Program-made: the position numbers and the translations under genes
Shown: in pieces, positions 1-9,632 of the stretch
How positions within the stretch are numbered: position 1 is the stretch's first letter
How the letters are laid out: every line of letters starts with the position of its first letter
Notes under the pieces: generated by a model
Seen by the model: only the letters and a program-made list of their open reading frames with translations
Databases searched by the model: none
Told to the model about the DNA's origin: nothing
Source of the DNA: Caenibius sp. WL
GTDB taxonomy: Bacteria > Pseudomonadota > Alphaproteobacteria > Sphingomonadales > Sphingomonadaceae
Direction of reading: 5' to 3'
NCBI RefSeq assembly: GCF_019803445.1
Contig: NZ_CP081844.1
Span: forward strand, 1,624,501 to 1,688,500
Length of the DNA: 64,000 bases

Positions 1-100
1 GCGCACCAGCCGCCTGTCCTGCCAGATTGCGCTGACGGGTGATCTCGACGGGCTGGAAGTGCGCATCCCCGCCGAAAGCCACGATCTGCAGGGCGTCTGA
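1..100 (+). CDS. 2Fe-2S ferredoxin, C-terminal end (partial)
   Basis: Only the last 32 codons are in the window, read from base 2 to the TGA at 98-100. The peptide contains RTSRLSCQI and ends AESHDLQGV. A Cys in SRLSCQI followed by a short acidic tail ending in an IPAE-type strand is typical of the C-terminus of adrenodoxin-type 2Fe-2S ferredoxins, where this is the fourth cluster-ligating Cys. Such proteins pass single electrons to cytochromes P450 or to Fe-S assembly. The rest of the gene lies upstream of the window, so which ferredoxin it is cannot be told. Confidence 0.7.
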   Translation, partial: RTSRLSCQIALTGDLDGLEVRIPAESHDLQGV

Positions 101-107
101 GCCGGTT

Positions 108-1061
108 TCAAGGGTTGTCCGGCCCGGCTTGTGCGTCCGTCATCTCCCCCACGGTGATGGCCGAAGCGCTTGCGGCCCGGAACCGGCGAATCCGGCGCAC
201 AGCCCACAGGATCGCCACCAGCAAGGCGGCAATCGGGATCAGCGCCGTCAGCACCACGATCAGCCCGGCAATCACAGCGCCCAGAATGGCTCCGAGCGAT
301 CCGAGCGCGCTGCGGATCGGGCTCATGAAACCGCCCGCGCCGGGGGCGGCGGAGCTGTAGTTCACGGTCACGCGGCTGAAATCCACCCGCCCGCGCATTT
401 CGGCCAGCCAGCTTTGCGCCTGATCGATTTCCTCGTTCACCTGGGCCACGCCGCGTTCGGCCTCCACCAGTTCGGCCACGCTGCCCTTGCGGGTCTGGAG
501 GATTTCCATCAGCCGGTCACGCAACAGGATGCGCGCGCGCAGGCGGGCCTGCGTGTCGACGATCTGTTTCGACAGGTCTTCCCCGGCAATCGCGGCGGAA
601 ACGGGTTTGCCGTCGGCATCTTTGGCGACCCTTTCCAGTTCCCCGGTGAAAGCGCGGGCCTTGTCGGCCGCCACATCCAGTTCCAGTGTGCCGCTGCCGT
701 AATCGCCTTCACCGCCGGAATTGCTCATCGCGATAATCCGGCAGACGTGCGGCCCCTTGCGTTCGCACAAGTCGGTGTGGCGCCGTTGCAGCGGGGCGAT
801 GGCCTCACCCGCGATGCGGAACCCGTAGGTGTAGGTATAGGCGATCTGCGGCGCGCGCGGGGCCTGTTCGCCCGCTTGTGTCGCCTTGGCGGCATCGTCC
901 ACGGTGAGCGGTTCGGCCTGGGCCGCGTCCGCGCTGTCCTTGGCCGGGGCGGCGGGCGCGGCTTCCTGCGCGCTCATCTCCGCCGTGCCAGGTTCGTGCG
1001 AGGCGCTGCATCCCCCCAGCGAGAGTGATAAAACGGCCAGTGGAATCAGGAAATTGCGCAT
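108..1061 (-). CDS. DUF4349 domain lipoprotein
   Basis: Predicted 317-residue outer-surface or periplasmic lipoprotein. The start at 1061 is chosen because GAGGAGG lies just upstream and the protein then opens with a clean lipoprotein signal (MRNFLIPLAVL, lipobox SLGGC); a longer frame to 1190 lacks this. An Ala/Pro/Glu-rich linker follows the lipid anchor. The middle carries the DUF4349 pattern: a beta-rich part, then a helical part with DTQARLRARILLRDRL and a Glu/Gln-rich coiled coil. A hydrophobic segment near the C-terminus (LGAILGAVIAGLIVVLTALI) is followed by a basic tail, so the protein probably also has a membrane helix. Its function is unknown. It is transcribed toward the ferredoxin end and diverges from parC. 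Confidence 0.8.
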   Translation of the reverse strand: MRNFLIPLAVLSLSLGGCSASHEPGTAEMSAQEAAPAAPAKDSADAAQAEPLTVDDAAKATQAGEQAPRAPQIAYTYTYGFRIAGEAIAPLQRRHTDLCERKGPHVCRIIAMSNSGGEGDYGSGTLELDVAADKARAFTGELERVAKDADGKPVSAAIAGEDLSKQIVDTQARLRARILLRDRLMEILQTRKGSVAELVEAERGVAQVNEEIDQAQSWLAEMRGRVDFSRVTVNYSSAAPGAGGFMSPIRSALGSLGAILGAVIAGLIVVLTALIPIAALLVAILWAVRRIRRFRAASASAITVGEMTDAQAGPDNP

Positions 1062-1233
1062 GCCGCCTCCTCGTATTCGCGCAGCATGGCGAAAGGCGCG
1101 GGGCGAGGCAACTGCCCAGTATGGCCGGGAGCGGGCTCGCCGTGGTGAAATGCGTGGGCCGCGAAGCGCGCGAATGGGGATTGCCCGCACGCCGTGCTAG
1201 AGCCTTGGCCCATGGCCTGCTAAGCCAAGGGCG

Positions 1234-3525
1234 ATGGATACCACCACCACTGACGATTCCTCCGATCCGTTCGACGCGATTGTGGATGCCCCGTTCGATT
1301 CCGCCCTGTCGGAGCGGTATCTGGTCTATGCCCTGTCGACGATCACCGCGCGTTCGCTGCCCGATCTGCGCGACGGGTTGAAACCCGTCCATCGCCGGCT
1401 GCTGTGGGCGATGCGGCAGTTGAAGCTCGATCCGGGGCAGGCGTTCAAGAAATCGGCGCGCGTGGTCGGCGATGTGATCGGCAAGTATCACCCGCATGGC
1501 GATACCAGCGTCTATGACGCGATGGTTCGCCTGGCGCAGAATTTCGCGCTGCGCTATCCGCTGGTCGAAGGGCAGGGCAATTTCGGCAATATCGATGGCG
1601 ATAACGCCGCCGCCTATCGCTATACCGAAGCGCGCCTGACCCCCACCGCCATCCGCCTGATGGCGGGGCTGGACGAAGGCACGGTCGATTTCATCCCGAC
1701 TTACAACGGGGAAGAGGAAGAGCCCGATATCTTCCCGGGCCTGTTCCCCAATCTGCTGGCCAACGGGGCCAGCGGCATCGCCGTGGGCATGGCGACCAAT
1801 ATCCCCAGCCACAACGTGGCTGAAATCGTCGATGCGGCATTGGAACTGATCGACAATCCCCATGTCGAACACGGGCAATTGATGCAGGTGTTCCAGGGGC
1901 CGGATTTCCCCACCGGGGGTGTGATCGTCGACAGCCCTGAGGTGATTTCCGCCGCGTATGAAACCGGGCGCGGATCGTTTCGCGTGCGCGGACGGTTCCA
2001 TGCGGCCGAAGCGAAGGAGGAAGCGGATCAACTGGCCGGGATCGAGCGGCTGGGCGGCGGGCAGTACCAGCTCATCATCTCCGAAATCCCCTACATGGTG
2101 CAGAAGGGCAAGCTGATCGAGCAGATCGCCCAGCTTATCGCCGACCGCAAGCTGCCGATCCTCGAAGATATCCGCGACGAGAGCGACGAGCATATCCGCA
2201 TCGTGATCGTGCCGAAAAGCCGGAACGTCGATCCCGAACTGCTCAAGGAAAGCCTCTACAAGCTGACCGATCTGGAAACGCGCTTCGGCCTCAATCTCAA
2301 TGTGCTCGACGCCACGCGCACGCCGATGGTCATGGGGCTCAAGGAACTGCTGACCAACTGGATCGCCAGCCAGATCGACATTCTCCAGCGCCGCGCTCGT
2401 CACCGGCTGTACAAGATCGCCTCGCGGCTGGAACTGGTCGAAGGCTATATCGTCGCGTTCCTCAATCTCGACCGGATTATCGAGATCATCCGCACCGAGG
2501 ATGAGCCCAAGGCCGTGATGATGGCCGAATTCAACCTGACCGACCGGCAGGCCGAAGCGATCCTCAACATGCGGCTGCGCAGCTTGCGCAAGCTGGAGGA
2601 AATGGAACTGCGGCAGGAACGGGACGATCTGCTGGCCGAACGGGACGAACTGGAAAAGCTGCTCGACAGCCCGGCCCGCCAGCGGACCCGGTTGAAGCGC
2701 GATCTTGCCCAGTTGCGCAAGGAATACGGGGCGGACACGCTGCTCGGCCGGCGCCGGACGACGATTGCCGAAGCCGCGCCGACCGTCGAATTCAGCATGG
2801 ATGCGATGATCGAGAAGGAACCGGTGACGGTGATCCTGTCCCAGCGTGGCTGGGTGCGGGCGGCGCGCGGGCATGTGGCGCTCGATTCCGATTTCAAGTT
2901 CAAGGAAGGCGATGGTCCGGCTTTCGCACTGCACGCGCAGACCACGGACAAGCTGCTGGTCGCGGCGGATAACGGCCGGTTCTACACCATCGGGGCCGAC
3001 AAGCTGCCCGGTGCGCGCGGGTTCGGCGAACCGATCCGGACGATAGTGGATATCGATGCTGATGCGCAGATCGTCAGCGTGCTGGTCCACCGGCCCAAGG
3101 GGCAGGTTCTTCTCGCCAGCACGGCGGGCAAGGGCTTTGCGGCCGAAATGGACGAATTGCTGGCTGAAACCCGCAAGGGCCGCCAGGTCGTCAACGTCAA
3201 AGGCGATGTGAAGCTCGCGATCGTGCGCGAGATCGCCCCTGAGCACGATCATGTCGCCGTGGTCGGCGACAACCGCAAGCTGGTGATTTTCGCGCTGGAG
3301 GAACTGCCACTGATGGCGCGCGGGCAGGGGGTCACTCTGCAACGCTATCGCGATGGCGGGCTTAGCGACGCCACCACGCTCAAGCTCGAAGAGGGGCTGA
3401 GCTGGACGATGGGTGGCGAAACCGGGCGGACCCGGACGGAACGCGATGTCATGCTGTGGAAAGTTGCGCGCGGGGCTGCCGGGCGTCTGCCGCCCCAAGG
3501 CTTCCCGCGCGACAACAGGTTCTGA
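1234..3525 (+). CDS. parC: DNA topoisomerase IV subunit A
   Basis: 763 residues, the usual ParC size, and shorter than GyrA. With ParE it forms topoisomerase IV, which decatenates and relaxes DNA. The N-terminal breakage-reunion domain includes [15 protein letters not shown], the quinolone-determining region around [11 protein letters not shown] (residues 87-96), and the active-site tyrosine in [11 protein letters not shown] (Tyr130). A coiled-coil gate follows (about 400-490). The rest is a reduced beta-pinwheel domain with no GyrA-box, which favours ParC over GyrA. Position 91 is Thr where E. coli ParC has Ser80. The gene stands alone between a divergent lipoprotein gene and a strong terminator. 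Confidence 0.96.
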   Translation: MDTTTTDDSSDPFDAIVDAPFDSALSERYLVYALSTITARSLPDLRDGLKPVHRRLLWAMRQLKLDPGQAFKKSARVVGDVIGKYHPHGDTSVYDAMVRLAQNFALRYPLVEGQGNFGNIDGDNAAAYRYTEARLTPTAIRLMAGLDEGTVDFIPTYNGEEEEPDIFPGLFPNLLANGASGIAVGMATNIPSHNVAEIVDAALELIDNPHVEHGQLMQVFQGPDFPTGGVIVDSPEVISAAYETGRGSFRVRGRFHAAEAKEEADQLAGIERLGGGQYQLIISEIPYMVQKGKLIEQIAQLIADRKLPILEDIRDESDEHIRIVIVPKSRNVDPELLKESLYKLTDLETRFGLNLNVLDATRTPMVMGLKELLTNWIASQIDILQRRARHRLYKIASRLELVEGYIVAFLNLDRIIEIIRTEDEPKAVMMAEFNLTDRQAEAILNMRLRSLRKLEEMELRQERDDLLAERDELEKLLDSPARQRTRLKRDLAQLRKEYGADTLLGRRRTTIAEAAPTVEFSMDAMIEKEPVTVILSQRGWVRAARGHVALDSDFKFKEGDGPAFALHAQTTDKLLVAADNGRFYTIGADKLPGARGFGEPIRTIVDIDADAQIVSVLVHRPKGQVLLASTAGKGFAAEMDELLAETRKGRQVVNVKGDVKLAIVREIAPEHDHVAVVGDNRKLVIFALEELPLMARGQGVTLQRYRDGGLSDATTLKLEEGLSWTMGGETGRTRTERDVMLWKVARGAAGRLPPQGFPRDNRF

Positions 3526-3555
3526 CCGCACTTTCGGAAGACAATCTTTCAAAGA

Positions 3556-3585
3556 AAAACCCCCTCACGCCGGTGAGGGGGTTTT
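3556..3585 (+). terminator. Rho-independent terminator after parC
   Basis: A perfect inverted repeat, CCCCCTCACGCCGGTGAGGGGG, is flanked by AAAA on the left and TTTT on the right. It starts 31 bases after the parC stop. The stem is GC-rich with a short loop and has a U-run on either strand. The convergent gene ending at 3641 could therefore use it too. Confidence 0.9.
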
Positions 3586-3640
3586 CTGTCATGGGCCGTC
3601 AATCCGGCCCGACGGGGGCCATGTTATCAGCCCCGCGCGA

Positions 3641-4057
3641 TCAGCCCTGCGGGGTCTGGCCGGGCTGTTCAGCCCCTGCGCCAGCACCAGCGCCGGCTGC
3701 TGCGCCAGCCTGGTTGTTGGCGGCTTCGATGGCGGCGTTAAGCTGATCCTTGTTGTAGGCGATGGTCGGGCCCTTGTCGCCCGCGGTCAGTGCCGAGGCA
3801 GGCAGAGTGGCGCGGTTGGTGCCGGTGTCGATCACCACGTTGCCGGCATCGACCGAAACCACCTTGGCGACCTCTTCGCCCTGCGGGCCATAGACGCTCT
3901 GACCCGCTGCGACAGTTGCCGAGGCCGCCGGAGCAGCCGGGGCAGCCGTTGCCGGGGCACCAGCATCAGGTGCCTGCGCTTCCTGCGCAATGGCGGCGGC
4001 TGGCAGGCTCGCAGCAGCGATCAGGGAAGAAATGGCGACCAGTTTCGAAATTTTCAT
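3641..4057 (-). CDS. Small secreted protein of unknown function
   Basis: 138 residues. The start at 4057 is chosen because it begins a textbook Sec signal peptide (MKISKLVAISSLIAAASLP, cleaved after AIAQ or nearby); the frame upstream of it has no signal. The mature part has three zones: an Ala/Pro-rich linker, a compact beta-rich stretch (SVYGPQGEEVAKVVSVDAGN) that resembles a small PRC-barrel-like fold, and a Gly/Ala-rich tail ending EQPGQTPQG. It probably sits in the periplasm. I recognise the type from sphingomonads but can assign no function. It converges with parC on the terminator at 3556-3585. Confidence 0.75.
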   Translation of the reverse strand: MKISKLVAISSLIAAASLPAAAIAQEAQAPDAGAPATAAPAAPAASATVAAGQSVYGPQGEEVAKVVSVDAGNVVIDTGTNRATLPASALTAGDKGPTIAYNKDQLNAAIEAANNQAGAAAGAGAGAGAEQPGQTPQG

Positions 4058-4366
4058 ATCCAACTCCAAATATTCTGTATCGGACATCGCCCGACACGAT
4101 GTGCACCCCACAAAAATCGCGGGATATTTGAAAGATAATGAGGCGCCCGGCAGCACATCCCTGCCGACTTTCCACTTCCCCGCCACACTTCGAATGCGAA
4201 GCAGCGGCGGGGCCAGTACACCCCGGCCCCAGCGAAGGGGGCTGTATGAAATGCCCGCGAAAAGGGGATTTCATGACTTATAAATGGGCGAAAGGGGCGA
4301 TCAGTTCCAGTTCCGGGGGCCATTTTTTGCCACGCTTTAGCGTGTTTGAGGGGCGGTTTCCCGATT
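4058..4366. other. 309-base intergenic region
   Basis: It lies between the start of the secreted-protein gene (4057, leftward) and the end of the CCA-transferase gene (4367, also leftward), so it must hold the promoter of the former. A 6-bp dyad (CACGCT-TT-AGCGTG, 4331-4344) close to the 3' end of the CCA gene could form a small hairpin, but no U-run follows it. A short frame at 4273 has no homology that I recognise. I see nothing else here. Confidence 0.5.
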
Positions 4367-5548
4367 CTACCCTTCGGCGCTGACGCATTCGGCGAGGATT
4401 TCGGCGACGCGGGCGGAATCGGGGAAACCCTCCGCAATCCAACGGTTTTCGACCATTCGCAGCATACGCGCGACGCGCGGCCCGGCGGTGATTCCGGCGG
4501 CCACCACGTCGCCCCCCTTGATCGGCAACTGCGGGATGGCCCAGCCATCGAGCGCGCCGACCGGCAGACCGGCGATCAGCAACCGGTCATGCGCGCATTC
4601 CATGCCCACGCGATAGGCCAGCAGGCGGGGATCGTCGCCGTCGCTGCCGTTCCGTTCGGCGACGCAGGCCAGCCGTTTGCGCTGCTTGCCCGAAAGGCGC
4701 AGCCGTGCCGCGACGCTTTCGGCGGTGCCTTCGGTGGCGGGCAGCAGGGCGGCGAGGCGGCGCATCGGATCGGGGGCGATGCCGGCCATGCGTTCCGCCG
4801 CGATCAGCCGTTCCAGCGTGGCGATTTCGCCGGGGCCCGTTTCCGGCAGGATCACCGGCAGAATGCCCAGGCTATGCATGCGCGCCACCGTGGCCGCCGG
4901 ATCGGGCAGGCCGAGCAGATTGAGCAGTTCCATCGCCACGCGTTCGCGGCTCAGCCCCTTCAACGTTTCGGCCAGTTCGGCGCAGGCCTGCTCCGCCGCC
5001 GGATCGAGCGCCGCGCCGAAGCGCGCCTGGAACCGGAAATAGCGCAGGATGCGCAGGTGATCCTCGCGAATGCGTTCGCGCGCATCGCCGATGAAACGCA
5101 CGGTGCGGGCGGCCAGATCGGCCAGGCCGCCGTGATAATCGAAAATTTCCCGCGACTGCGGATCGGCATAGAGCGCGTTGATCGTGAAATCGCGCCGGGC
5201 GGCATCGTCGGCCCAATCCTGGGCATATCGCACGGTGGCCCGCCGCCCATCGGTGGAAACGTCATGCCGCAGAGTGGTCACTTCGACCGGCCCGCCAGGC
5301 AGCAGCACCGTGACCGTGCCATGGTCTATCCCGGTGGGCACGGTGCGCAGGCCCGCCTTTCTGGCGCGTGCGATCACTTCCTGCGGCGGCAGGGGGGTGG
5401 CTCCGTCGATATCCTTGACCGGAATGCCCAGCAGCGTGTCGCGCACCGCGCCGCCGACCCAGCGCAGATTGCCGGGGCCAAGCGCTTCGACCAGCCCGGC
5501 CAGATCGGCGCGCGCGGTCCATTCGGCGGGGGGCAGAGCGTCAACCAT
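4367..5548 (-). CDS. CCA tRNA nucleotidyltransferase
   Basis: 393 residues. A class II poly(A) polymerase/CCA-adding family enzyme that builds or repairs the tRNA 3' CCA end. The head domain shows the family signature LRWVGGAVRDTLLG (GGAVRD at 32-37) and the metal-binding pair DID (46-48). The RNA-binding helical region contains REDHLRILRYFRFQARFG, typical of the family. The start at 5548 is chosen because it overlaps the Nudix stop by 8 bp, which implies translational coupling; the longer upstream frame is a shadow of the Nudix gene. It is last in a three-gene operon after DUF1285 and Nudix. CCA addition is more likely than poly(A) polymerase, but sequence by eye does not prove it. Confidence 0.9.
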   Translation of the reverse strand: MVDALPPAEWTARADLAGLVEALGPGNLRWVGGAVRDTLLGIPVKDIDGATPLPPQEVIARARKAGLRTVPTGIDHGTVTVLLPGGPVEVTTLRHDVSTDGRRATVRYAQDWADDAARRDFTINALYADPQSREIFDYHGGLADLAARTVRFIGDARERIREDHLRILRYFRFQARFGAALDPAAEQACAELAETLKGLSRERVAMELLNLLGLPDPAATVARMHSLGILPVILPETGPGEIATLERLIAAERMAGIAPDPMRRLAALLPATEGTAESVAARLRLSGKQRKRLACVAERNGSDGDDPRLLAYRVGMECAHDRLLIAGLPVGALDGWAIPQLPIKGGDVVAAGITAGPRVARMLRMVENRWIAEGFPDSARVAEILAECVSAEG

Positions 5549-6140
5549 GGCGGGGCCGATCCCAGGCAATCCGTTTGGAAAGATTGGCGATGATGCCCGC
5601 GGTGACGCCCCAGATACGATGATCCTGCCACATGATTTCGGTGAAAGTCCGCCGTTTTCCGCCCCATTCGGCGGACTGGCGGTGCTGGTTCGCCGGATCG
5701 AACACGAAATCGACCGGGGCTTCGAACCATTGCGCGACTTCGCTGGGATTGGGCTGCAACTGCAAATCGGGGGGCACCACCGCCAATACCGGCGTGATCG
5801 CATAGCCCGATCCGGAATGGTAGACATCGCTTTCGCCGATGATCGTCACATCGCGTTCGCGGATGCCGAGTTCTTCCCATGCTTCGCGCAGGGCCGCTTC
5901 CACCGCCGATTCCGTGCCGTCGATCTTGCCGCCGGGGAAAGCCACCTGCCCCGGATGGGCGCGCATGTTGCTGGGCCGGTGGATGAACAGGAAGCCGGGG
6001 CGCTCCCGCTCCGTCACCGCCACCAGCACCGCCGCCGGGCGATAGGGCTGCGTGAAATAGCCGCTTTCGTCATGCAGGTCGGCCACGGCGGCATGGCCGG
6101 TGACATGCAGATGGCGCAGGCGATCGGCCAGCCCGCTCAT
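5541..6140 (-). CDS. Nudix hydrolase, CoA pyrophosphatase type
   Basis: 199 residues. It carries a full Nudix box, GX5EX7REXXEEXGX, at about 70-92, with catalytic glutamates in REAWEELGI. Just before it stands the motif HPGQVAFPGGK, which marks the NudL/YeaB group that hydrolyses coenzyme A and its derivatives to 4'-phosphopantetheine and 3',5'-ADP. The start overlaps the preceding DUF1285 stop by 4 bp (ATGA), and its own end overlaps the CCA gene, so all three are probably translated from one message. Substrate is inferred from the motif only. Confidence 0.88.
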   Translation of the reverse strand: MSGLADRLRHLHVTGHAAVADLHDESGYFTQPYRPAAVLVAVTERERPGFLFIHRPSNMRAHPGQVAFPGGKIDGTESAVEAALREAWEELGIRERDVTIIGESDVYHSGSGYAITPVLAVVPPDLQLQPNPSEVAQWFEAPVDFVFDPANQHRQSAEWGGKRRTFTEIMWQDHRIWGVTAGIIANLSKRIAWDRPRHG

Positions 6141-6685
6141 GCCTCGGGCACCAGCGAAAAGCGCATGCCCTGGCTGGTCACGGCCAGATCGCCGTTCGCC
6201 AGCGCCAGTTCGGCCAGCTGGGTGTAGGTGCTCCGGTTGAGGCGGGCTTCGGTGCCGTGGCGCACGGCGAGGTAGAGCGCGGGCGTATCGGCATCGCCGC
6301 GCGCGATGATGGGATGATCGGGGCCGGCGATCAGCGTATCATCGGTGTTGAGCCGGAACGCCAGAGTATCGCCCTGCCGCACCATGTCGGTGGCGATGAA
6401 CGCGGCATCGTCCACCGCTACCGATTGCTTTTCGTGCGGGGTGACGAGCCAGTGCTGCCCCGCATCGTCACGCCAGAGGAGCGAGGAAAAGGCCCGCACC
6501 ATCGCCGGGCGGGTGATTTCTCCGCCATCGTGGAACCAGCGCCCATCGGCCGCGATCCGCATCAGGCTGTCGCCGGTGTGCGCCGGTTGCCACCGGTCCA
6601 CCGGCGGCAACTCGCGCGCCTGCGCCAGCGCGGCGATTTCGCCCGGCGAAAGCGAGGCAAGGTCAGGGGGAGGTTCGTATGGCAT
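6137..6685 (-). CDS. DUF1285 family protein
   Basis: 182 residues, full length for this family. Recognisable stretches are IAADGRWFHDGGEITRPAM near residue 45-63 and LLWRDDAGQHWLVTPHEK, both part of the DUF1285 beta-rich fold, which has been linked to small-ligand binding. It has no signal peptide and is probably cytosolic. It is the first gene of a leftward operon and overlaps the Nudix start by 4 bp. Function is unknown. Its link to a CoA-type Nudix enzyme suggests a role in nucleotide or cofactor housekeeping, which is inference from context. Confidence 0.85.
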   Translation of the reverse strand: MPYEPPPDLASLSPGEIAALAQARELPPVDRWQPAHTGDSLMRIAADGRWFHDGGEITRPAMVRAFSSLLWRDDAGQHWLVTPHEKQSVAVDDAAFIATDMVRQGDTLAFRLNTDDTLIAGPDHPIIARGDADTPALYLAVRHGTEARLNRSTYTQLAELALANGDLAVTSQGMRFSLVPEA

Positions 6686-6723
6686 CGTTTGCGATCGTCA
6701 GAGCGACTCGATGCCAGAACTGG

Positions 6724-7233
6724 TCAGCCGCGCCAAGGCCCCAACGTGCCTTCGCGGGGCAGCACGGCCGGATTGTCGCACCGCACCAGCAGCCGTTTGT
6801 GATCGACAGGACCGGGAACCTGCCATTGCTGGGTGGGGGCGGCGGTGAAACCGAAGAAGCGGCCATAATATTCGGCATCGCCGATCATCACCAGCGGCAG
6901 CGGCGCCCGCTGGTCGAGCGCGCCGATCAGCGCCAGCATCAGCGCCTGGCCATAGCCTTCGCCCTGCCGTTCGGGCACCACGGCCACCGGGCCGACCATG
7001 ACCATCGGATGGGATCGGCCATCGGCATCGGTCAGCGCCACCGGCCACGACTGGATCGTGCCGACGAGATAGCCATCGGCATCGATTGCCGCGAAGCTGA
7101 GCCCGGGCAGCCAGTCCATCCCTTCGCGGATGCGATAGGCGGTGCGTTTCTGGCGGCCCGGCTCGAATGCCCGGTCCAGCAGTTCCTCGACCAGCGCGGG
7201 ATCGATATCGGCAAGGGGAATGAGATCAGCCAT
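6724..7233 (-). CDS. GNAT family N-acetyltransferase
   Basis: 169 residues. The acetyl-CoA pyrophosphate-binding loop is visible as VGPVAVVPERQGEGYGQAL (R/QxxGxG form). It is followed by a helix and a strand ending in GDAEYYGRFFGF, the pattern of predicted GNAT N-acetyltransferases of the YhbS type. The acceptor substrate cannot be read from sequence. It ends 38 bases before the DUF1285 gene on the same strand, so it may be the first gene of that operon. Confidence 0.88.
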   Translation of the reverse strand: MADLIPLADIDPALVEELLDRAFEPGRQKRTAYRIREGMDWLPGLSFAAIDADGYLVGTIQSWPVALTDADGRSHPMVMVGPVAVVPERQGEGYGQALMLALIGALDQRAPLPLVMIGDAEYYGRFFGFTAAPTQQWQVPGPVDHKRLLVRCDNPAVLPREGTLGPWRG

Positions 7234-7321
7234 GGATCGCGCGCGGATAGGGTCGCGGGCCCGCGTTGTCGATAGCTTTCCAGCATCGCCGCCGGTTTCG
7301 GGACAGGATCACCGGCGGTGT

Positions 7322-8506
7322 CTAGCGCGGTGTCACTTTCAGTAGGCGCGCGCCTTTGCCGTCTTCCGCCACCCACAGCGCGCCATCCGGGCCCTGAATC
7401 ACCGCTCGCAGGCGTTTGCCGAAGCGGTAGCGGGCTGCTTCGTACGGGGCGTTGCCGTCCACGGCGACACGCACCAGGCCTTCGCTCATCAGGCCGGAAA
7501 TGATCGCCTGCCCCTGCCAGTCGGGGAACAGCGCGCCGGTGTAGAAGATCATGTTGCCCGGCGCGATCACCGGCGTCCAGCTGACCGCCGGGGCGACGTA
7601 TTGCGGCCCGGTGGCGTGGCGGGGAATCGGCTTGCCATCATAATGATCGCCGTTCGATACCAGCGGCCAGCCATAGTTCTGCCCCGGTTCGACCAGATTC
7701 AGTTCGTCCCCACCGGCAGGGCCATGTTCGAGATCCCACAGCCGCCCCTGACCATCGAAAGCGAGGCCAAGAATGTTCCGGTGGCCATAGGACCAGATTT
7801 CAGGCGATGCGCCGCTTTTCTCCGCAAAGGGATTGCCCGGCGCAGGCTTGCCATCGCGCGTCAGCCTGACGACGGTGCCAAGCGTGTTGGAAAGGTCCTG
7901 CGCCGGGGCCATTTTCTGCCGGTCGCCCGAAGCGATGAACAGGTGGCGCGCATCGGGCGAAAAGGCGATGCGGTGGGAATAATGCCCTTGTCCGGTGACT
8001 TTGGGCGTCTGCCGCCAGATCACTTGGAGGCTGGAAATGGCGCAATCGCCGCCGGGCGCGCATGTCAGCGTGCCTTTGCCGACCGCCGCGCCGCGCGTGT
8101 CGTTCCCGCCCGCTTCGGCCCAACTGAGATAGATCGGCCGCGGCCCTTGCGGATCGGAGGCGTCGGCCGGATCGAATGCGATATCGCCGAGCCCGCCCTG
8201 GCCGCCATAAGCCACCTCGGGCGCGCCGGTGACGGTGAACTTGCGGCCCGTCTGCGTATCCCAGCCGGTGATCGACCCCGCCTTCTGCGTGACCAGCAAA
8301 GTTTGCGTGCTGGGGATGAAGGCCATCGCCCAGGGTTCGTCCAGCGTTCCCTGTTCCGCGATAGTGAATGTCTTGGCGGCGTCGGTTTCGCTGGAGCGGG
8401 ACGGTGTGGCGCCGTCCGCCGTTTGCTTGTCTTCTGGCTCGGCGGCACAGGCGGTGGTGGCGAGAGCCAGCGAGGCAAGGAAGGATGGGAAGGGTCTGTT
8501 CAACAT
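7322..8506 (-). CDS. PQQ-dependent aldose sugar dehydrogenase-like protein
   Basis: 394 residues. The start at 8506 is preceded by AGGAGA and begins a signal sequence ([20 protein letters not shown]). The Cys could be a lipid attachment site, or signal peptidase I may cut nearby. The mature protein has the six-bladed propeller of the soluble glucose/sorbosone dehydrogenase family. Landmarks are [41 protein letters not shown] with the family's His, and [12 protein letters not shown]. The closest type is E. coli YliI, which oxidises aldoses with PQQ in the periplasm. No PQQ synthesis genes are in the window. It is transcribed away from the SDR at 8652. Confidence 0.85.
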   Translation of the reverse strand: MLNRPFPSFLASLALATTACAAEPEDKQTADGATPSRSSETDAAKTFTIAEQGTLDEPWAMAFIPSTQTLLVTQKAGSITGWDTQTGRKFTVTGAPEVAYGGQGGLGDIAFDPADASDPQGPRPIYLSWAEAGGNDTRGAAVGKGTLTCAPGGDCAISSLQVIWRQTPKVTGQGHYSHRIAFSPDARHLFIASGDRQKMAPAQDLSNTLGTVVRLTRDGKPAPGNPFAEKSGASPEIWSYGHRNILGLAFDGQGRLWDLEHGPAGGDELNLVEPGQNYGWPLVSNGDHYDGKPIPRHATGPQYVAPAVSWTPVIAPGNMIFYTGALFPDWQGQAIISGLMSEGLVRVAVDGNAPYEAARYRFGKRLRAVIQGPDGALWVAEDGKGARLLKVTPR

Positions 8507-8651
8507 CGGTCTGTCTCTCCTTTCCCCATCCAGCAACGATACTAGGCAGGCATGGCCCCGATGTGCAAGACTACGCGGGCAAGGTCAGGCCGGGGCGGAC
8601 ACAGCGCCGCGTATCGGAAAGTATAGGCCGGAAAAGGGAAAAGAGGCGCAT

Positions 8652-9560
8652 ATGGGGTTCACGGCAGGCGATGTGCCGTCGCAGCAGGGCAAATGTTTTA
8701 TCGTCACCGGCGCCAACGCCGGGCTGGGGTTCGCGGCGTCTTCGGTGCTGGCGGCGCGCGGCGCGCGGGTGGTGCTCGCCTGCCGCAGCGCGGACAAGGC
8801 GCAGGCGGCGATGGCGCGCATCCAGGCGGACGTGCCGGGTGCGGATCTGGCTTTCCTGCCGCTGGATCAGGCCGATCTCGCCAGCGTGCGCGCGGCGGCG
8901 GAACAGGCCCATACAGAGCCGCGCATCGATGCGCTGATCAACAACGCCGGGGTGATGTATCCGCCGCTGATCCGCACAGCGCAGGGGTTTGAGCCGCAAT
9001 TCGGTGTCAACCATCTCGGCACATTCGCGCTGACGGCGCTGTTGCTGCCCAAGCTGGCCGAAACGCCGGGCGCGCGCGTGGTCGTCACCGCCAGTCTGGC
9101 GCATCGTTTCGGCAAGATCGACTGGAACGATCTCGATGCGCACAAGAGCTACAAGACCTCGCAACGCTATGCCGACAGCAAGCTGGCCAATATGCTGTTC
9201 CTCTATGAACTGGACCGGCGGCTGCGCGCGGCGGGATCGCCGGTCATGGCGGTGGGGTGCCATCCCGGCGTCGCGGCCACGGAACTGGGCCGCCATTCCG
9301 GGGCGACGCAGTTTGCGTTCCGCTATTTCCGCCGCTTGCTCAACACTGCGGAAATGGGCGCCTGGCCGGCTTTGCAGGCGGCAACCGATCCGGTGGCCGA
9401 AGCGGGCGGTTATTACGGGCCGCAGGGTTTCGGCGAAATGCGCGGGGATTCCGGCCCGGCCAAGCGCAAGGCCACGGCCCGCGATCCGCAACGCGCCCGC
9501 CGCCTGTGGGATGTGTCCATCGAAAAGACCGGGATCGATCCAGGCCTGCCGCCTGTCTGA
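8652..9560 (+). CDS. Short-chain dehydrogenase/reductase
   Basis: 302 residues. A classical SDR of the retinol-dehydrogenase/protochlorophyllide-reductase-like group. It has the Rossmann motif TGANAGLG (19-26), the NNAG motif (97-100), the catalytic serine in TASLA (148), and YADSK with Tyr173 and Lys177. The start at 8652 has AGAGG just upstream; a longer frame begins inside the divergent gene and is rejected. It is likely a cytosolic NAD(P)(H)-dependent oxidoreductase. The substrate is not evident. Confidence 0.9.
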   Translation: MGFTAGDVPSQQGKCFIVTGANAGLGFAASSVLAARGARVVLACRSADKAQAAMARIQADVPGADLAFLPLDQADLASVRAAAEQAHTEPRIDALINNAGVMYPPLIRTAQGFEPQFGVNHLGTFALTALLLPKLAETPGARVVVTASLAHRFGKIDWNDLDAHKSYKTSQRYADSKLANMLFLYELDRRLRAAGSPVMAVGCHPGVAATELGRHSGATQFAFRYFRRLLNTAEMGAWPALQAATDPVAEAGGYYGPQGFGEMRGDSGPAKRKATARDPQRARRLWDVSIEKTGIDPGLPPV

Positions 9561-9632
9561 GGGAGGCGGCCATGTGGAAAGGCCGCCGATACCCCCTTGC
9601 CATGAGGGCCCTCTGCGCGCGATGGGCAGGGG

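Noticed and set aside
805-3552. 915-codon open frame on the minus strand across parC
   Set aside because: It is the complement of a clearly coding gene in GC-rich DNA, with low-complexity His/Arg/Asp-rich translation and no family match.
4138-4383. Plus-strand 81-codon frame in the 4.1-4.4 kb gap
   Set aside because: No ribosome binding site or recognisable domain. Composition is not protein-like and it runs into the CCA gene on the other strand.
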